This document shows, piece by piece, positions 34,290-44,177 of a stretch of 64,000 bases of DNA (position 1 is its first letter; each line of letters begins with the position of its first letter). Source of the DNA: Pseudoalteromonas caenipelagi (lineage in GTDB: Bacteria; Pseudomonadota; Gammaproteobacteria; Enterobacterales; Alteromonadaceae). The stretch lies in contig NZ_JABBPG010000008.1 of assembly GCF_013140855.1 (NCBI RefSeq), positions 164,324 to 228,323 of the forward strand, given 5' to 3'. The position numbers and the translations under genes were made by a program. The notes under the pieces are model-generated. The model ran no database searches and had not been told where the DNA came from. It worked only from the letters and a program-made list of their open reading frames with translations.

Positions 34290-35066
34290 TTGTATTACAA
34301 ATCTTGTTTAATCATACTGTTTTTTGCTTCTATTCAATGTCTTGCCTGTGAGCGAACATTTAAAGTTGGCGTAGGTACTTCATGGCCTCCTTATGTGATG
34401 TATGACGGAGAGCGATATTTTGGTATGGATATCGAAGCAACTCAATCAATCTTTAATCAGGCTGGTTTGTGTATTAACTTCGTCAAGCTACCGTCCTCTG
34501 CACGGGGAATCACAGAGCTTGAAAAAGGTTTCATTGATATTCTCCCCTCCGCGAGTTATAACGAGCAAAGAGCAAAAATAGCGTATTTCAGTGCTGAATA
34601 TCGGCGTGAAAAAATGCGTTTGTTTACAATGACAACGATGGACGAAGTTAAAAATTTAACGCAGTTGTTTACCAAAGGATATTTGTTTACCGCCAATTCG
34701 GGAGCGTTTTATGGCGAAGAGTTGGCCGACATATTACGAATTGAGCGCTTTAAAGAGAACTATTTTGAAGTAGCAAGTTTATCGCAACGAATGGAGTTGG
34801 TACGTCGAGGTCGTGTGGACTTTCTTATCGAGGATGAGGCCAGCGGGATATATTACAAATACTTGCTAGGGTACAAAAAATTGCGTATTCACCCTTATGT
34901 TGTTCACGATAATGGCATTCACTTTATGCTCAACAAAGATGCCTTTAATATAGAGCAAATTGCCCAGATAAACAGGGCAATTAGCGCTATGGACAAGCAA
35001 CTGAAAATTATTGAAGACAAGTACCTAACGAAGTTGGAGCCGTTATCCCAAGCGCACCACTTCTAA
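34290..35066 (+). CDS. Periplasmic amino-acid-type substrate-binding protein (SBP family 3)
   Basis: The 258-residue product has a short Sec signal (LIILFFASIQCLA) and then a two-lobed SBP_bac_3-type fold: FKVGVGTSWPPYVMYDGERY with GMDIEATQSIF, LEKGFIDILPSASYNEQRA, and a second lobe with RMELVRRGRVDFLIEDEASG. No permease or ATPase adjoins it, so it may act as a solitary sensor-type binding protein as is common in Shewanella/Pseudoalteromonas genomes. The frame starts with TTG 34290; no ATG is available before the signal sequence. Its last 24 bases overlap the convergent lipase gene. Confidence 0.8.
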   Translation: MYYKSCLIILFFASIQCLACERTFKVGVGTSWPPYVMYDGERYFGMDIEATQSIFNQAGLCINFVKLPSSARGITELEKGFIDILPSASYNEQRAKIAYFSAEYRREKMRLFTMTTMDEVKNLTQLFTKGYLFTANSGAFYGEELADILRIERFKENYFEVASLSQRMELVRRGRVDFLIEDEASGIYYKYLLGYKKLRIHPYVVHDNGIHFMLNKDAFNIEQIAQINRAISAMDKQLKIIEDKYLTKLEPLSQAHHF

Positions 35067-36560
35067 TTCAATTGCTCCTAGGTTTAGCCCATAATCACCG
35101 CATATGTCGTTGGCAAAGGGTGTAAATTCACCATGTTGATTGACTTTTATATCCCCTCCGCCATTAAGAGAAAAAGCTAAACTATCGTTGGCGTTGATAC
35201 AGCCAACCAAAGAAAACCATGGGCGTCCCGGCAAGCGTTTAAATGGTTCCATAAGTTCTATTGGCAGCTGTTTAACGCCAACTGTTCGGTTATCACGATG
35301 CCAGCCGCTTGCCGTGACTTTCATGTCTCTATCAAACCAAACTTGCGAATCGGTTGGATTAATACGATACGTTGCCCCCTTTTCTAGCCAAAGCCCTGTG
35401 TGGTTATAAGGTTCACAGGCAAACACTTTGATACGCATTGTCTCGCCAACTTGTAGAATATTGAGTTGCTGCGTCGGAAGTTCAATATGAGGATTAATTC
35501 CCTTACACTGAAGTAGTTCTCCATTGGCATATTCTAAGCAGTGTTGCAGTCCTTTGAGCGACTCAGGGCGGTAACTACTGCTGTTGTATATGCGTTTTGC
35601 AACGCTGTGGTGGATAATAGGCGGTTTATCGCTGACTTGGTTATTTTGCATTACAACACATAATCGGTGAGTCGCTTTGAAGTTTATATTCCCCCAGAAG
35701 TAGTCATGCTGGTGGCTTGGTGCAAGTGCGTCAGGCTTAATCGCTAAGTCATCTGCATCTATTAGCAATTCTCCATCATGTGGTAATAAGTCAGCGTAGT
35801 TAACCTGTTCGCGAGTGAGAACATTGACATTGAGAGGTTGTACGAGCAACCACTCAAGGGTGTATCGCAAGCAGATATCTGAAAGGCCACTGCGGTAAAA
35901 GCCACCACCGATATCTGAGTGGCTGCCCGCAAACCAAAGTTCGTGCACTTGCGGTGCATGATTAAATAAAGTCGCTTCAAATGCTCTTCGCTTATCATCT
36001 AGGCTTACACAATGCAGCGCGGCTGAGACATTATTGGCGACATCATGATCAGTAAATATGACATGCTCGGTACCACAGGCCGCTTTGGTGATTTTACTAA
36101 AGCCGATGGATGCGATGGTATCAAATACGCATAAGAACACATTGCTGCTGACATGTTTTTCAAGGCATTTAGCAAATCGCCTTGCCAGTGCGGCTCCGCG
36201 ACTAAAACCAATGAGTAAAACCTGAGCACCACTGTCATAATTCTTTTCAAAATCTTGCATTGCCTGAGACAAAATACTGGCAACGTCACTACTTTGTGGA
36301 GCAAGTATTTGATTTAATATTTTTTTTACGGCACTACCTTGGTTGCCAATACCGCTATAGTAAAAGCACTTTTGATTTGCAAAGTGACTTTGTGCGTCCG
36401 GATGTATTCGTCCGCCAAGTAACAAATGTAGTTTGAGTACATTACTAATTTCACAATCTTCTTTAAATTGCTCTGCACTATACTGCTGTGCATCACGAGG
36501 TTCGCTACCTGTACCGTCAAAACTGAAAACCAATAGGGAAGGGGTGGAAGGATTAGACAT
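35043..36560 (-). CDS. DUF2235 (Tle1-like) lipase with C-terminal PA-IL-like lectin domain
   Basis: A 505-residue cytoplasmic-type protein without a signal peptide. The N-terminal half is a DUF2235 alpha/beta hydrolase: FSFDGTGSE (13-21), nucleophile Ser120 in IGFSRGAA, Asp147 in VFDTIAS, and His214 in GSHSDIGGG, matching the Ser-Asp-His triad of Tle1-type phospholipases. The last 130 residues (about 375-505) form a separate beta-rich block with VTASGWH, PWFSLVGCIN and EFTPFANDICGDYGLNLGAI, resembling the galactose-binding PA-IL (LecA) fold. GAGGAG precedes ATG 36560. No type VI secretion or immunity gene is nearby, so a secreted-effector role is not supported locally; an intracellular lipid or storage role is possible. 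Confidence 0.8.
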   Translation of the reverse strand: MSNPSTPSLLVFSFDGTGSEPRDAQQYSAEQFKEDCEISNVLKLHLLLGGRIHPDAQSHFANQKCFYYSGIGNQGSAVKKILNQILAPQSSDVASILSQAMQDFEKNYDSGAQVLLIGFSRGAALARRFAKCLEKHVSSNVFLCVFDTIASIGFSKITKAACGTEHVIFTDHDVANNVSAALHCVSLDDKRRAFEATLFNHAPQVHELWFAGSHSDIGGGFYRSGLSDICLRYTLEWLLVQPLNVNVLTREQVNYADLLPHDGELLIDADDLAIKPDALAPSHQHDYFWGNINFKATHRLCVVMQNNQVSDKPPIIHHSVAKRIYNSSSYRPESLKGLQHCLEYANGELLQCKGINPHIELPTQQLNILQVGETMRIKVFACEPYNHTGLWLEKGATYRINPTDSQVWFDRDMKVTASGWHRDNRTVGVKQLPIELMEPFKRLPGRPWFSLVGCINANDSLAFSLNGGGDIKVNQHGEFTPFANDICGDYGLNLGAIELEVVRLG

Positions 36561-36685
36561 GGTTTTCTCCTCTTATACACAGTGATGATTTGCTAAAACG
36601 CACAATAATTGGCGCATTATCGTTAATGCTAAACACAAAATATGATACTTTTAAGTCAAGTAATTACACCAATCGAGGCCTCCCT

Positions 36686-38641
36686 ATGGAGCACGGACAG
36701 CAGTTGCTAGAAAGCTTATCGCAACATTTTGGTTTTGCCAGTTTTCGACCAGGACAATCGCAAACTATTTCTCAGTTATTAGCAGGGCACTCATCGCTTG
36801 CTATTTTTCCAACGGGTTCAGGGAAATCTTTGTGCTACCAATTAAGTGCTTTACATTTACCCTATTTAACTCTGGTCGTGTCGCCTTTACTGGCATTGAT
36901 GCACGATCAGGTCATGTTTTTGAACAGTAAAAGCATAAGCGCAGCAACGCTAGATTCCAGCCAGTCAACAGAGCAAAGTCAGGCGGTAATGCAGGGAGTT
37001 AGTAGTGGTGATATCAAAATTTTAATGGTGTCGGTAGAGCGTTTTAAAAATGAACGCTTTCGTGAGTTTATCAAACAAGTCAAAGTGTCAATGATGGTAG
37101 TGGATGAGGCGCACTGTATTTCAGAGTGGGGACACAACTTTAGGCCAGACTATTTAAAGTTGCCAGAGTATCGACGTGAACTGAATATTCCTTTGGCGCT
37201 GTTGTTAACTGCAACAGCAACCAAAAAAGTTAAGTTTGATATGGCGAAGCGCTTTGATATTGCGCCTGAGCATATTGTACAAACAGGCTTCTACCGTTCT
37301 AATTTAGATTTATCTGTGTTGAGTGTCAAAGAAAGCGATAAGCTACAAACGTTATTGCAATTGGTGCGAGGCTATCAAGGTGCAGGCATCGTTTATGTGA
37401 CATTGCAGCAACAAGCCGAACAGGTAGCAAAGCAACTGCAAGCAGCAGGTATAAAAGCCGCAGCTTACCATGCTGGGTTAAAGGATGAGCTGCGCATGCG
37501 TGTGCAACAGCAGTTTATGAGCAACGACATTCAGGTTGTTGTTGCAACGATAGCTTTTGGTATGGGAGTCGACAAGTCAGACATTCGTTTCGTGATACAT
37601 CATGACTTACCCAAATCAATTGAAAACTATAGCCAAGAAATTGGTCGAGCTGGAAGAGATGGTGCACAAGCATACTGTACAGTGTTAGCTAATTTAGACG
37701 GTGTAGCAACGGTTGAAAACTTTGTGTATGGAGACACACCAGAGCGAAGCGGGATTGAAAAAGTTATTTCGCAGTGTTTACAAGAGCAAGTGGGTGGAAA
37801 ATGGGAACTACAAGAATTGCCGCTTTCTAAAGTCAGTAACATACGTATATTGGCTTTAAAAACCTTATTGGTACAGCTTGAACTGCTTGGCGCAATCAGC
37901 GCTAAATATTCTTACTACGCTGATTTTAGATTCAAGTTTACTACCAATGAAGCAAAATTACTCTCCCAGTTTGACCCCACTAGGCAGGCTTTTTTGAAAC
38001 ATATTTTTATGTATACACAGTTCAAAAAAGTATGGGGAACAGTTGATATGCAGGCGCTGGTTGGTTCAGGAGTTGATAGGCAAAGGGCGGTAGCTGCACT
38101 TGATTATTTGCATCAACAGGGTTTGATAGAGCTTGAAAGCAAGCGTATGGTTCAGGTTTATCAAGTCAATCAACAAACGCTCAGTCAGCCTCACCTTGTC
38201 GACACTTTATACACCTACTTTAAAGACAAAGAGCAAGCAGAATTAAAACGCATTGCGGCTATGTTGCGCTTTTTTGAACTTGATAGATGTTTAAGCGCCA
38301 ATTTAGCGTATTATTTTGATGACAGTGATGTGCCAACCCATTGTGGGCATTGTAGTGTGTGTAAAGGGCTGGTGGCTTCATTAACGCGCAGCCAAGCACT
38401 TGCATTACCTGATGATGACATATTGCGCAATTATGTGTTTGCATTACAAAAGCACTTACGCCAAGGTGGTATTGTGGCTAGTAAAGAGACCATTATTCGC
38501 TTTTTAGCTGGGGTAACTACGCCATTTATTAGTCAATATAAGCTCAAACAATTACCAGGTTTTGCATGTTGTGAAGGAGTACGCTTTTTAGAAATTGCCA
38601 GCAAGGTTAAACAATTAGCGTTGGCCCACGACGCAAATTAA
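36686..38641 (+). CDS. RecQ-family ATP-dependent DNA helicase
   Basis: This SF2 3'-5' helicase of about 651 residues contains Walker A FPTGSGKS, DEAH in VVDEAHCISEWGHNFRPDY, LLTATAT, and the C-lobe ATIAFGMGVDKSDIRFVIHH and QEIGRAGRDG. After the helicase core are a RecQ-Ct-like winged helix region and a zinc-type cluster near the end (CGHCSVC). There is no HRDC domain, and the layout differs from canonical RecQ, so this is a RecQ-like paralogue; I give no gene symbol. ATG 36686 follows GAGG at 8 bases; the frame upstream to 36590 has no ribosome site. It is divergent from the lipase gene. Confidence 0.9.
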   Translation: MEHGQQLLESLSQHFGFASFRPGQSQTISQLLAGHSSLAIFPTGSGKSLCYQLSALHLPYLTLVVSPLLALMHDQVMFLNSKSISAATLDSSQSTEQSQAVMQGVSSGDIKILMVSVERFKNERFREFIKQVKVSMMVVDEAHCISEWGHNFRPDYLKLPEYRRELNIPLALLLTATATKKVKFDMAKRFDIAPEHIVQTGFYRSNLDLSVLSVKESDKLQTLLQLVRGYQGAGIVYVTLQQQAEQVAKQLQAAGIKAAAYHAGLKDELRMRVQQQFMSNDIQVVVATIAFGMGVDKSDIRFVIHHDLPKSIENYSQEIGRAGRDGAQAYCTVLANLDGVATVENFVYGDTPERSGIEKVISQCLQEQVGGKWELQELPLSKVSNIRILALKTLLVQLELLGAISAKYSYYADFRFKFTTNEAKLLSQFDPTRQAFLKHIFMYTQFKKVWGTVDMQALVGSGVDRQRAVAALDYLHQQGLIELESKRMVQVYQVNQQTLSQPHLVDTLYTYFKDKEQAELKRIAAMLRFFELDRCLSANLAYYFDDSDVPTHCGHCSVCKGLVASLTRSQALALPDDDILRNYVFALQKHLRQGGIVASKETIIRFLAGVTTPFISQYKLKQLPGFACCEGVRFLEIASKVKQLALAHDAN

Positions 38642-38704
38642 CCTGCCTTGGCTCAGGGTGTATTCATTAATGATTTGGCAGATTAGCGCCTTTAGGAGGA
38701 CAGT

Positions 38705-39109
38705 ATGAAATCTACTTTGCTATTCGTTTTATTGTTAATAAGTTATCAGATACACGCGCAAGACTTGGTTTATAGATTTGATAATAGCATTACAAAGTTA
38801 CCTAATAATGCATTTACCAATGAGGCTCGTAAATACCCTAAACAGGGAGATTTTATGGTGCAAACTTTTTTTCCTATGAGCACTGAGCAAGGTGATAGAG
38901 CCGCCTTGGTTACTATTAAAAATGTTAGCAGTGGTAAACGATTTCTTGAAAACTCCCATGTAATGGCATTATTGGCCGATGGGCAGCGTATTACGCCTTT
39001 CATGAATGCGGATAAATACGCGATAAGTGCCAACGATACATTAACGCTGACATTAGAATTTGGTCGTCACAATTACCCCATTGTGAGCCTATACACTTCT
39101 AACAATTAA
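38705..39109 (+). CDS. Small secreted protein, function unknown
   Basis: The 134-residue product has a clear Sec signal (MKSTLLFVLLLISYQIHA, cleavage after IHA) and a mature part of about 115 residues with alternating strand-like segments, no Cys and no family I recognise. AGGAGG precedes the ATG by a good distance. Twenty-two bases separate it from anmK, so the two may be co-transcribed, though no functional link is evident. Confidence 0.7.
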   Translation: MKSTLLFVLLLISYQIHAQDLVYRFDNSITKLPNNAFTNEARKYPKQGDFMVQTFFPMSTEQGDRAALVTIKNVSSGKRFLENSHVMALLADGQRITPFMNADKYAISANDTLTLTLEFGRHNYPIVSLYTSNN

Positions 39110-39131
39110 CAAGACGAGTAAATTTCCAGTC

Positions 39132-40322
39132 ATGCATCCACATATTAAAAAGCTTTATCTAAGTGCAGAAAAATCTGAGCGGTTGATTATCGGGCTGATG
39201 AGCGGTACTTCTTTGGATGGGTTAGACGTGGCTTTATGCCGAATAAGTGGCCATGGTCGTAATACCAGTGTGACTGTTGAGGCATTTACAACCTGTGACT
39301 ATCCCCAAAGCGTAAAAGACAAAATAACGCGTGTGTTTGCAAAGCAAACGGTAAACCTTGAGTACCTAACCTTACTAAACCCGTGGCTTGGGCAATATCA
39401 TGGTCAACTGATCAATCAATGTTTGGCACGCTGGCAAGTAAGCCCTCAAAGCATCGATGTGATAGCCAGTCATGGCCAAACTATATTTCATTGTCCAAAG
39501 CATCAACATAGTCATAATGAGTTTGGTAATGCCACCTTACAAATAGCAGATGGCGATCATATTGCCATTACGACTGGTATTACGACAGTTTCAGACTTTA
39601 GACAGAAACATATCGCTGCAGGAGGAGAGGGAGCGCCACTTGCGCAATATGGTGATTATTTTTATTTTGCCAGTGACGATGAAAATCGTATTTTGTTGAA
39701 TATGGGCGGCATTGCAAATTTAACTTATTTACCAAAAGCCGCGCAGCTTGATGATGTGGTATGCAGTGACTTAGGCCCCGGTAATACGCTTATGGATGCG
39801 TACATGCGTATGCACTTTGCAAAACCCTTTGATGACAAAGCAATAGTTGCAAAGCAAGGCAAGGTAAATAAGTCTCTTCTGAATGCACTTCTAAAAGACG
39901 CGTTTTTTAATCTCGACTTGCCAAAAACCACCGGCCCGGAGGTTTTTAACCTAGGTTTATTGACTTTGGCCCAAGCTCAGAGTCAAACACAGCAGCTATC
40001 CCACCAAGACGTAATGGCAACGCTCAGTGCTTTATCTGCACATATAATCGCAAAGCATATTAACGAGTTAGCGAGTGCATACACAACCGTCTATTGTAGT
40101 GGGGGTGGAGTGCATAATCCGTTGCTCATGCAACAAATACAGCAACAGCTGGGCACCCATATTTGTGTTAAAGGGAGTGATGTTTTAGGCATTCATCCTG
40201 ATGCAAAAGAAGCGGTGTTATTTGCTATGCTCGCCAATGAATGTTTAGCTGGCGAGCAAACAAAACAACGATTCACTACTGCACCCAGCGTGACGATGGG
40301 TAAAGTCAGCTTTGCGGACTAA
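39132..40322 (+). CDS. anmK: Anhydro-N-acetylmuramic acid kinase
   Basis: This cytosolic enzyme of murein recycling opens and phosphorylates 1,6-anhydro-MurNAc to MurNAc-6-phosphate. The 396-residue chain carries the nucleotide-site signature GLMSGTSLDGLDVALCRI, the substrate-side ASHGQTIFH, TVSDFRQ, GGEGAPLAQYGD, NMGGIANLTYL and DLGPGNTLMDAYM, and the C-terminal YCSGGGVHNPLLM. Length agrees with the family. The ribosome site is weak, so translation coupling with the upstream small secreted gene is possible. Neighbouring recycling genes (murQ, nagZ) are not in the window. Confidence 0.95.
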   Translation: MHPHIKKLYLSAEKSERLIIGLMSGTSLDGLDVALCRISGHGRNTSVTVEAFTTCDYPQSVKDKITRVFAKQTVNLEYLTLLNPWLGQYHGQLINQCLARWQVSPQSIDVIASHGQTIFHCPKHQHSHNEFGNATLQIADGDHIAITTGITTVSDFRQKHIAAGGEGAPLAQYGDYFYFASDDENRILLNMGGIANLTYLPKAAQLDDVVCSDLGPGNTLMDAYMRMHFAKPFDDKAIVAKQGKVNKSLLNALLKDAFFNLDLPKTTGPEVFNLGLLTLAQAQSQTQQLSHQDVMATLSALSAHIIAKHINELASAYTTVYCSGGGVHNPLLMQQIQQQLGTHICVKGSDVLGIHPDAKEAVLFAMLANECLAGEQTKQRFTTAPSVTMGKVSFAD

Positions 40323-40431
40323 TTGTGTTTGTTTCCTTAATAGGGAGGGTGTGGTACTTTTGTTTTTTTCTGCGAAATAAAATCACACTGTAAAGTGGGT
40401 GCTTTTAAATATGAAATATCAAGGAGTTTGT

Positions 40432-43400
40432 ATGAGGTTCAGGGAGTTGGTTTGTTTTTTCACCTGTGTTTTTTCATGTATATCTATTGCGGATAGCTCG
40501 GTCGAAGTAGAGGTTTTAAAACACTACGGTAAAATGAGAAGTATAAAAAATGCACGTTTTATTGATTTAGATGGCAATGGTAATAAGGAAATAATATTTG
40601 TAAATGGTAGTTGGGCCATTTCTGTAGCTGAGTTAATGTCTGCTCAAGAGCAGAGTGATTATAACATAATAAGTAGTAAGGTTTTACCACAAGATGAGAA
40701 TGTTGAGTCATTTGAAATGTTCTATGATGAAGCCTCTGATAATTACTTCGCTTTTGTTATTTCAACAAATCATGAAGTACACGTTTTCAATGTCACAGCA
40801 GATAAATATGTGACGAAAATAGAAAACGCGGTTGCCAGTAATGTTCGTTTTAAAGATATAGACAACGACGGCAATATAGAGGTTGTCTTACAAGACAGCA
40901 ATACAGTCACGTTGGTAGATCCTAAAAACTATAACATCAAAAATAGCTTTCCTTTAGATGGTACTGATGTACATTTCTTAGTGGGCAATTTTACTGGAAA
41001 ATATAAATCAGAGCTCTTGCTCGCTAATGGTAAATTGCTGGCTTTTAAAGATAATGAATTAAAAGAGATTGGTGAGTTATCGCTGAACTCGCACTTTTTC
41101 TTTGCAAAAGATATAGATAAAGATGGTTTTGATGATGCTGTATCTTCTCAATGTGCTGTGAACATAAAAACGAAATCTGTCATTTGGCCCGCAGGAAAAG
41201 AGCTTCAAGATTGTGTTGAAGGCACCAAAAACATAACACCTTTGACGAGCTCACCAAGCTATTACAACAATGAGTTGAATAACGCTAAGTATTTCTATTA
41301 TTTAGGTAGACCATCCACATCATTTCATGTTGCCTATATGTCGATCAATTTATTCACTGGTGATTCTGCACATGTTATGAATACATTCACTGGGGGTTAT
41401 TATCCAGAAGACCCTAATATACCTAATACGCTCATCGGTGTCGTTGATTTATATGGAAAAAATGAAGAGCAACTTGTTTCCACTACAACTAAGACTGCTG
41501 GGTGGTCGTTGACGGAGCTTAATATTGGTGAAAAGACCCTATTTGCGCAAAATGGTGGTGTTTCTATTAGTCAGGCTAATAATAAGTTAAATGTAATTGA
41601 ATTAGACGCTCATATGAGTATTTTTTCTATCGGATATAGTTCATCCCTTTATGCATCTTCAGCATATCTTGCAAATGTGGATATAGAAACCAATGAGGTT
41701 CAATGGAAATCTGATAGTATCATTGGCAATGCACTTGGAAGTTATTTTTCTGATTGGGGAGGGATAGCAGTTGAAACAGGTATGCCAGGTCATATCTTTT
41801 ATACGGTTACGTCCTATTATGAATCTTTTACAGCATTTTGGGGTTTAGATGGAAAGCCTGAAAGTCTAGCAAGTATCAGTGGCGAGTTTAAGGTGCTCGG
41901 TGATATTGATGGAGACGGTAAAACAGAATATGCCACGCTAGGTACTGAGCAAAGTAACAAAGTCAAAAATATTATAATTAAAAACATTACCGACTCTGAA
42001 ATAGACTTTGACGTAACTCTAAAAACGCCGGTAACTAAAGGTATTTCAGAATGCCTACTATGTAGCGACTTGCGGGCAGTTGATTTTAACCAAGATGGTG
42101 TCAAAGAATTGGTTTTAACGCTGGACGGGATGACGACTATTTACGATTTGCTCAGCGGCGAAAATAGTTCCTTTGATTCAACGAACTATGAGCTGTTTAA
42201 TGAGTTGAATATGCAAGGCATGACATTTCTATCGGCACTTGACAAAAACAATCAGCTCATTGTTTTGAATCAAAAAGGAAACCCAGTTAAAGCGCTGAAC
42301 ATATGTGACTCTAGAATTATTGAGTTAGAGCAACTTGTTGATAACAAAGTGCATTTTCTTTGCTTGGATACATTTGGTGTTTTTGATATCAAAACAGACA
42401 CGTTAGTTTGGTCTAAAGAAATTCAAGGTTATGCACGCAGTTCTAAAATAGAACTGATAGAAAGTGATGTTTATTGGCTCATAGAGACGGTTATTGACAA
42501 TATATTGTTTAAGATCAGTGGTACGCCGACAGGCTCGGTAGAACAATATAATCATGAGATGGCCCTGTATTCGAATACTTCAGCTGAACTCAAGTTGCTC
42601 GATGGTTTGCAGGATAAAGGGTATTTATTTTATGTATCTCAGGGTCCAAAAAATGGGAAAGTCACTTTTACTAATAGAAAGTTAGGTGAACTCATTTATA
42701 AAGCTGACAGTGAAAAAGATGGAAATGACAGCTTTACTGTATTAGCAACCAAAAATGGTGTCACAAAACTGGTCTTTAATATTTCAGTATTGGTTAGAGA
42801 GCCCTTAAGAATTATATCTGAAGAGTTCTCAACACATTGGTCAGATACACTTACATCAGAACTTGTTACCTCAGGTGTAAATCCAAAGGAAGTGACTTAT
42901 AGCTTAGTACAAGCGCCGATGATGGGGCATTTTAAGTTTATCGACGAGCGTTCGAGTGAGTTTGTATACATACCGTCTGGTAATAGTATAGGTAAGGATG
43001 TAGTTGAAGTTGCAGTTGTTGACAGTCAAGGTACTATGTTCAAGAAAAGAGTTGATATAGTGCGTACCAACACTCCTCCTGTTGGCGTGGACTTAGAGCG
43101 AACGATAAGTAGTGCTGGCTTAGTAAGCATAACACTCGAAGCAAAAGATGAGGACACAGACTTATTGACATTTGAGTGGATAGAGAAGCCCAAGCATATC
43201 GATATTGCACTGAATAAAGAAACAGGCACGATGACTTTTTATGTACCAAGTAATAAGTTATTCACTGAGCAGTTGCAATATAGTGTGTTTGATGGTGTCG
43301 AGTATTCAGCACCCAATACCATCACTTTGAATATAGATACGCAAATTCAAGTTGAAAAAGCGGCATCAAATAACACAAAAAAAAGCAGTGGGAGCCTTTC

Positions 43401-43473
43401 TTACATTATGCTGTTATTACTATGTTACTCAGTTTGGAACGTAAGAGTTTTAAAAAATAAGAAAAATTTATAA
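40432..43473 (+). CDS. Large surface/secreted FG-GAP-like repeat protein with probable sorting tail
   Basis: About 1013 residues with a Sec signal (FFTCVFSCISIADS). The body has multiple FG-GAP/VCBS-like repeats with Ca-loop motifs (DLDGNGNKEI, DIDNDGNIEV, DIDKDGFDDA, DIDGDGKTEY, DFNQDGVKEL), indicating a beta-propeller fold. The last 250 residues have cadherin/Ig-like modules (DEDTDLLTFEW). The C-terminus reads KKSSGSLSYIMLLLLC followed by a basic KNKK end, resembling a GlyGly-CTERM-type rhombosortase signal, though GlyGly is replaced by SG-S; this is inference. ATG 40432 is preceded by AAGGAG. No function is known; such proteins are often adhesins. Confidence 0.75.
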   Translation: MRFRELVCFFTCVFSCISIADSSVEVEVLKHYGKMRSIKNARFIDLDGNGNKEIIFVNGSWAISVAELMSAQEQSDYNIISSKVLPQDENVESFEMFYDEASDNYFAFVISTNHEVHVFNVTADKYVTKIENAVASNVRFKDIDNDGNIEVVLQDSNTVTLVDPKNYNIKNSFPLDGTDVHFLVGNFTGKYKSELLLANGKLLAFKDNELKEIGELSLNSHFFFAKDIDKDGFDDAVSSQCAVNIKTKSVIWPAGKELQDCVEGTKNITPLTSSPSYYNNELNNAKYFYYLGRPSTSFHVAYMSINLFTGDSAHVMNTFTGGYYPEDPNIPNTLIGVVDLYGKNEEQLVSTTTKTAGWSLTELNIGEKTLFAQNGGVSISQANNKLNVIELDAHMSIFSIGYSSSLYASSAYLANVDIETNEVQWKSDSIIGNALGSYFSDWGGIAVETGMPGHIFYTVTSYYESFTAFWGLDGKPESLASISGEFKVLGDIDGDGKTEYATLGTEQSNKVKNIIIKNITDSEIDFDVTLKTPVTKGISECLLCSDLRAVDFNQDGVKELVLTLDGMTTIYDLLSGENSSFDSTNYELFNELNMQGMTFLSALDKNNQLIVLNQKGNPVKALNICDSRIIELEQLVDNKVHFLCLDTFGVFDIKTDTLVWSKEIQGYARSSKIELIESDVYWLIETVIDNILFKISGTPTGSVEQYNHEMALYSNTSAELKLLDGLQDKGYLFYVSQGPKNGKVTFTNRKLGELIYKADSEKDGNDSFTVLATKNGVTKLVFNISVLVREPLRIISEEFSTHWSDTLTSELVTSGVNPKEVTYSLVQAPMMGHFKFIDERSSEFVYIPSGNSIGKDVVEVAVVDSQGTMFKKRVDIVRTNTPPVGVDLERTISSAGLVSITLEAKDEDTDLLTFEWIEKPKHIDIALNKETGTMTFYVPSNKLFTEQLQYSVFDGVEYSAPNTITLNIDTQIQVEKAASNNTKKSSGSLSYIMLLLLCYSVWNVRVLKNKKNL

Positions 43474-43486
43474 GTTGAAGTTATCT

Positions 43487-43511
43487 GGCTGAACTCTCGT
43501 TCAGCCTTTTT
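43487..43511 (+). terminator. Rho-independent terminator
   Basis: GGCTGAAC (43487-43494) pairs perfectly with GTTCAGCC (43499-43506) across TCTC and is followed by five T. It ends the FG-GAP-like gene. Confidence 0.9.
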
Positions 43512-43526
43512 AACATAAGCATCAGT

Positions 43527-44057
43527 TTAAAAAATTGCGAGTAAAGACGCCATTAGGTTAGTTGTATGGCGTTTTAATGCTGATGTCATAGAACCTGATA
43601 TCAATGGGGGCTTGTGCGAAGACAATCCGTCACCTTGCACTGAACTGTTAATATATGCATTGTATTCAACCGAATTTTTTACCATACCATGACGCCCAAT
43701 TAAGTTTAACTGCACAATATACTCACCTGATTCACCGTATCCTGTTAGATGTAAACTTTGGTGACCTGTTTCCAGCGCTTGTTTAGTTAATGGAGATTCG
43801 GCACTGAAGCTTGCATAACGCGCTTGGATTGGCGTTGCATATAAAGCAATCACATCTCCTAATTGAGCATCAAAAGGTAGCTCGCATAAAAATGACAGCC
43901 CTAAGGAGTGGTAATCTAGCTTTAGCGTATCGTACTGCAATGCATGCTGACATGCTTGATCTTCTGCATGTTCATCTAAGGCACGAGCTGAAAAGCTCAG
44001 CAGTACTGGCGGTTGTGTCATGGTCAAAAGTAATGGTTGATTTAAAGTGGGGCGCAT
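43527..44057 (-). CDS. Hypothetical protein, possibly PilZ-like
   Basis: A protein of about 176 residues. The stretch YDTLKLDYHSLGLSFLCELPF followed by DAQLGDVIALYATP has the outline of a PilZ core (S-x-G-x-F then a hydrophobic GD turn) but lacks the usual RxxxR motif, so c-di-GMP binding is not supported. There is no signal peptide. The start is uncertain: ATG 44057, ATG 44021 and TTG 44108 are all in frame without a clear ribosome site. It converges on the terminator of the FG-GAP-like gene. Confidence 0.5.
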   Translation of the reverse strand: MRPTLNQPLLLTMTQPPVLLSFSARALDEHAEDQACQHALQYDTLKLDYHSLGLSFLCELPFDAQLGDVIALYATPIQARYASFSAESPLTKQALETGHQSLHLTGYGESGEYIVQLNLIGRHGMVKNSVEYNAYINSSVQGDGLSSHKPPLISGSMTSALKRHTTNLMASLLAIF

Positions 44058-44177
44058 TATTGCGCAATAAAATGACAGTTTTATGACTTTGTTTGCAACA
44101 ATAAACAAAAATGTAGCAATTTCCCATTTCCTTGTTAATTTTATAGGAACTAACTGGAGTTTATGCTCTAAGTGCTA

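Noticed and set aside
35043..36560. Type VI secretion effector with immunity protein
   Set aside because: The lipase fold is Tle1-like, but no VgrG, PAAR, Hcp or immunity-like gene is adjacent; the neighbours are a binding protein and a helicase.
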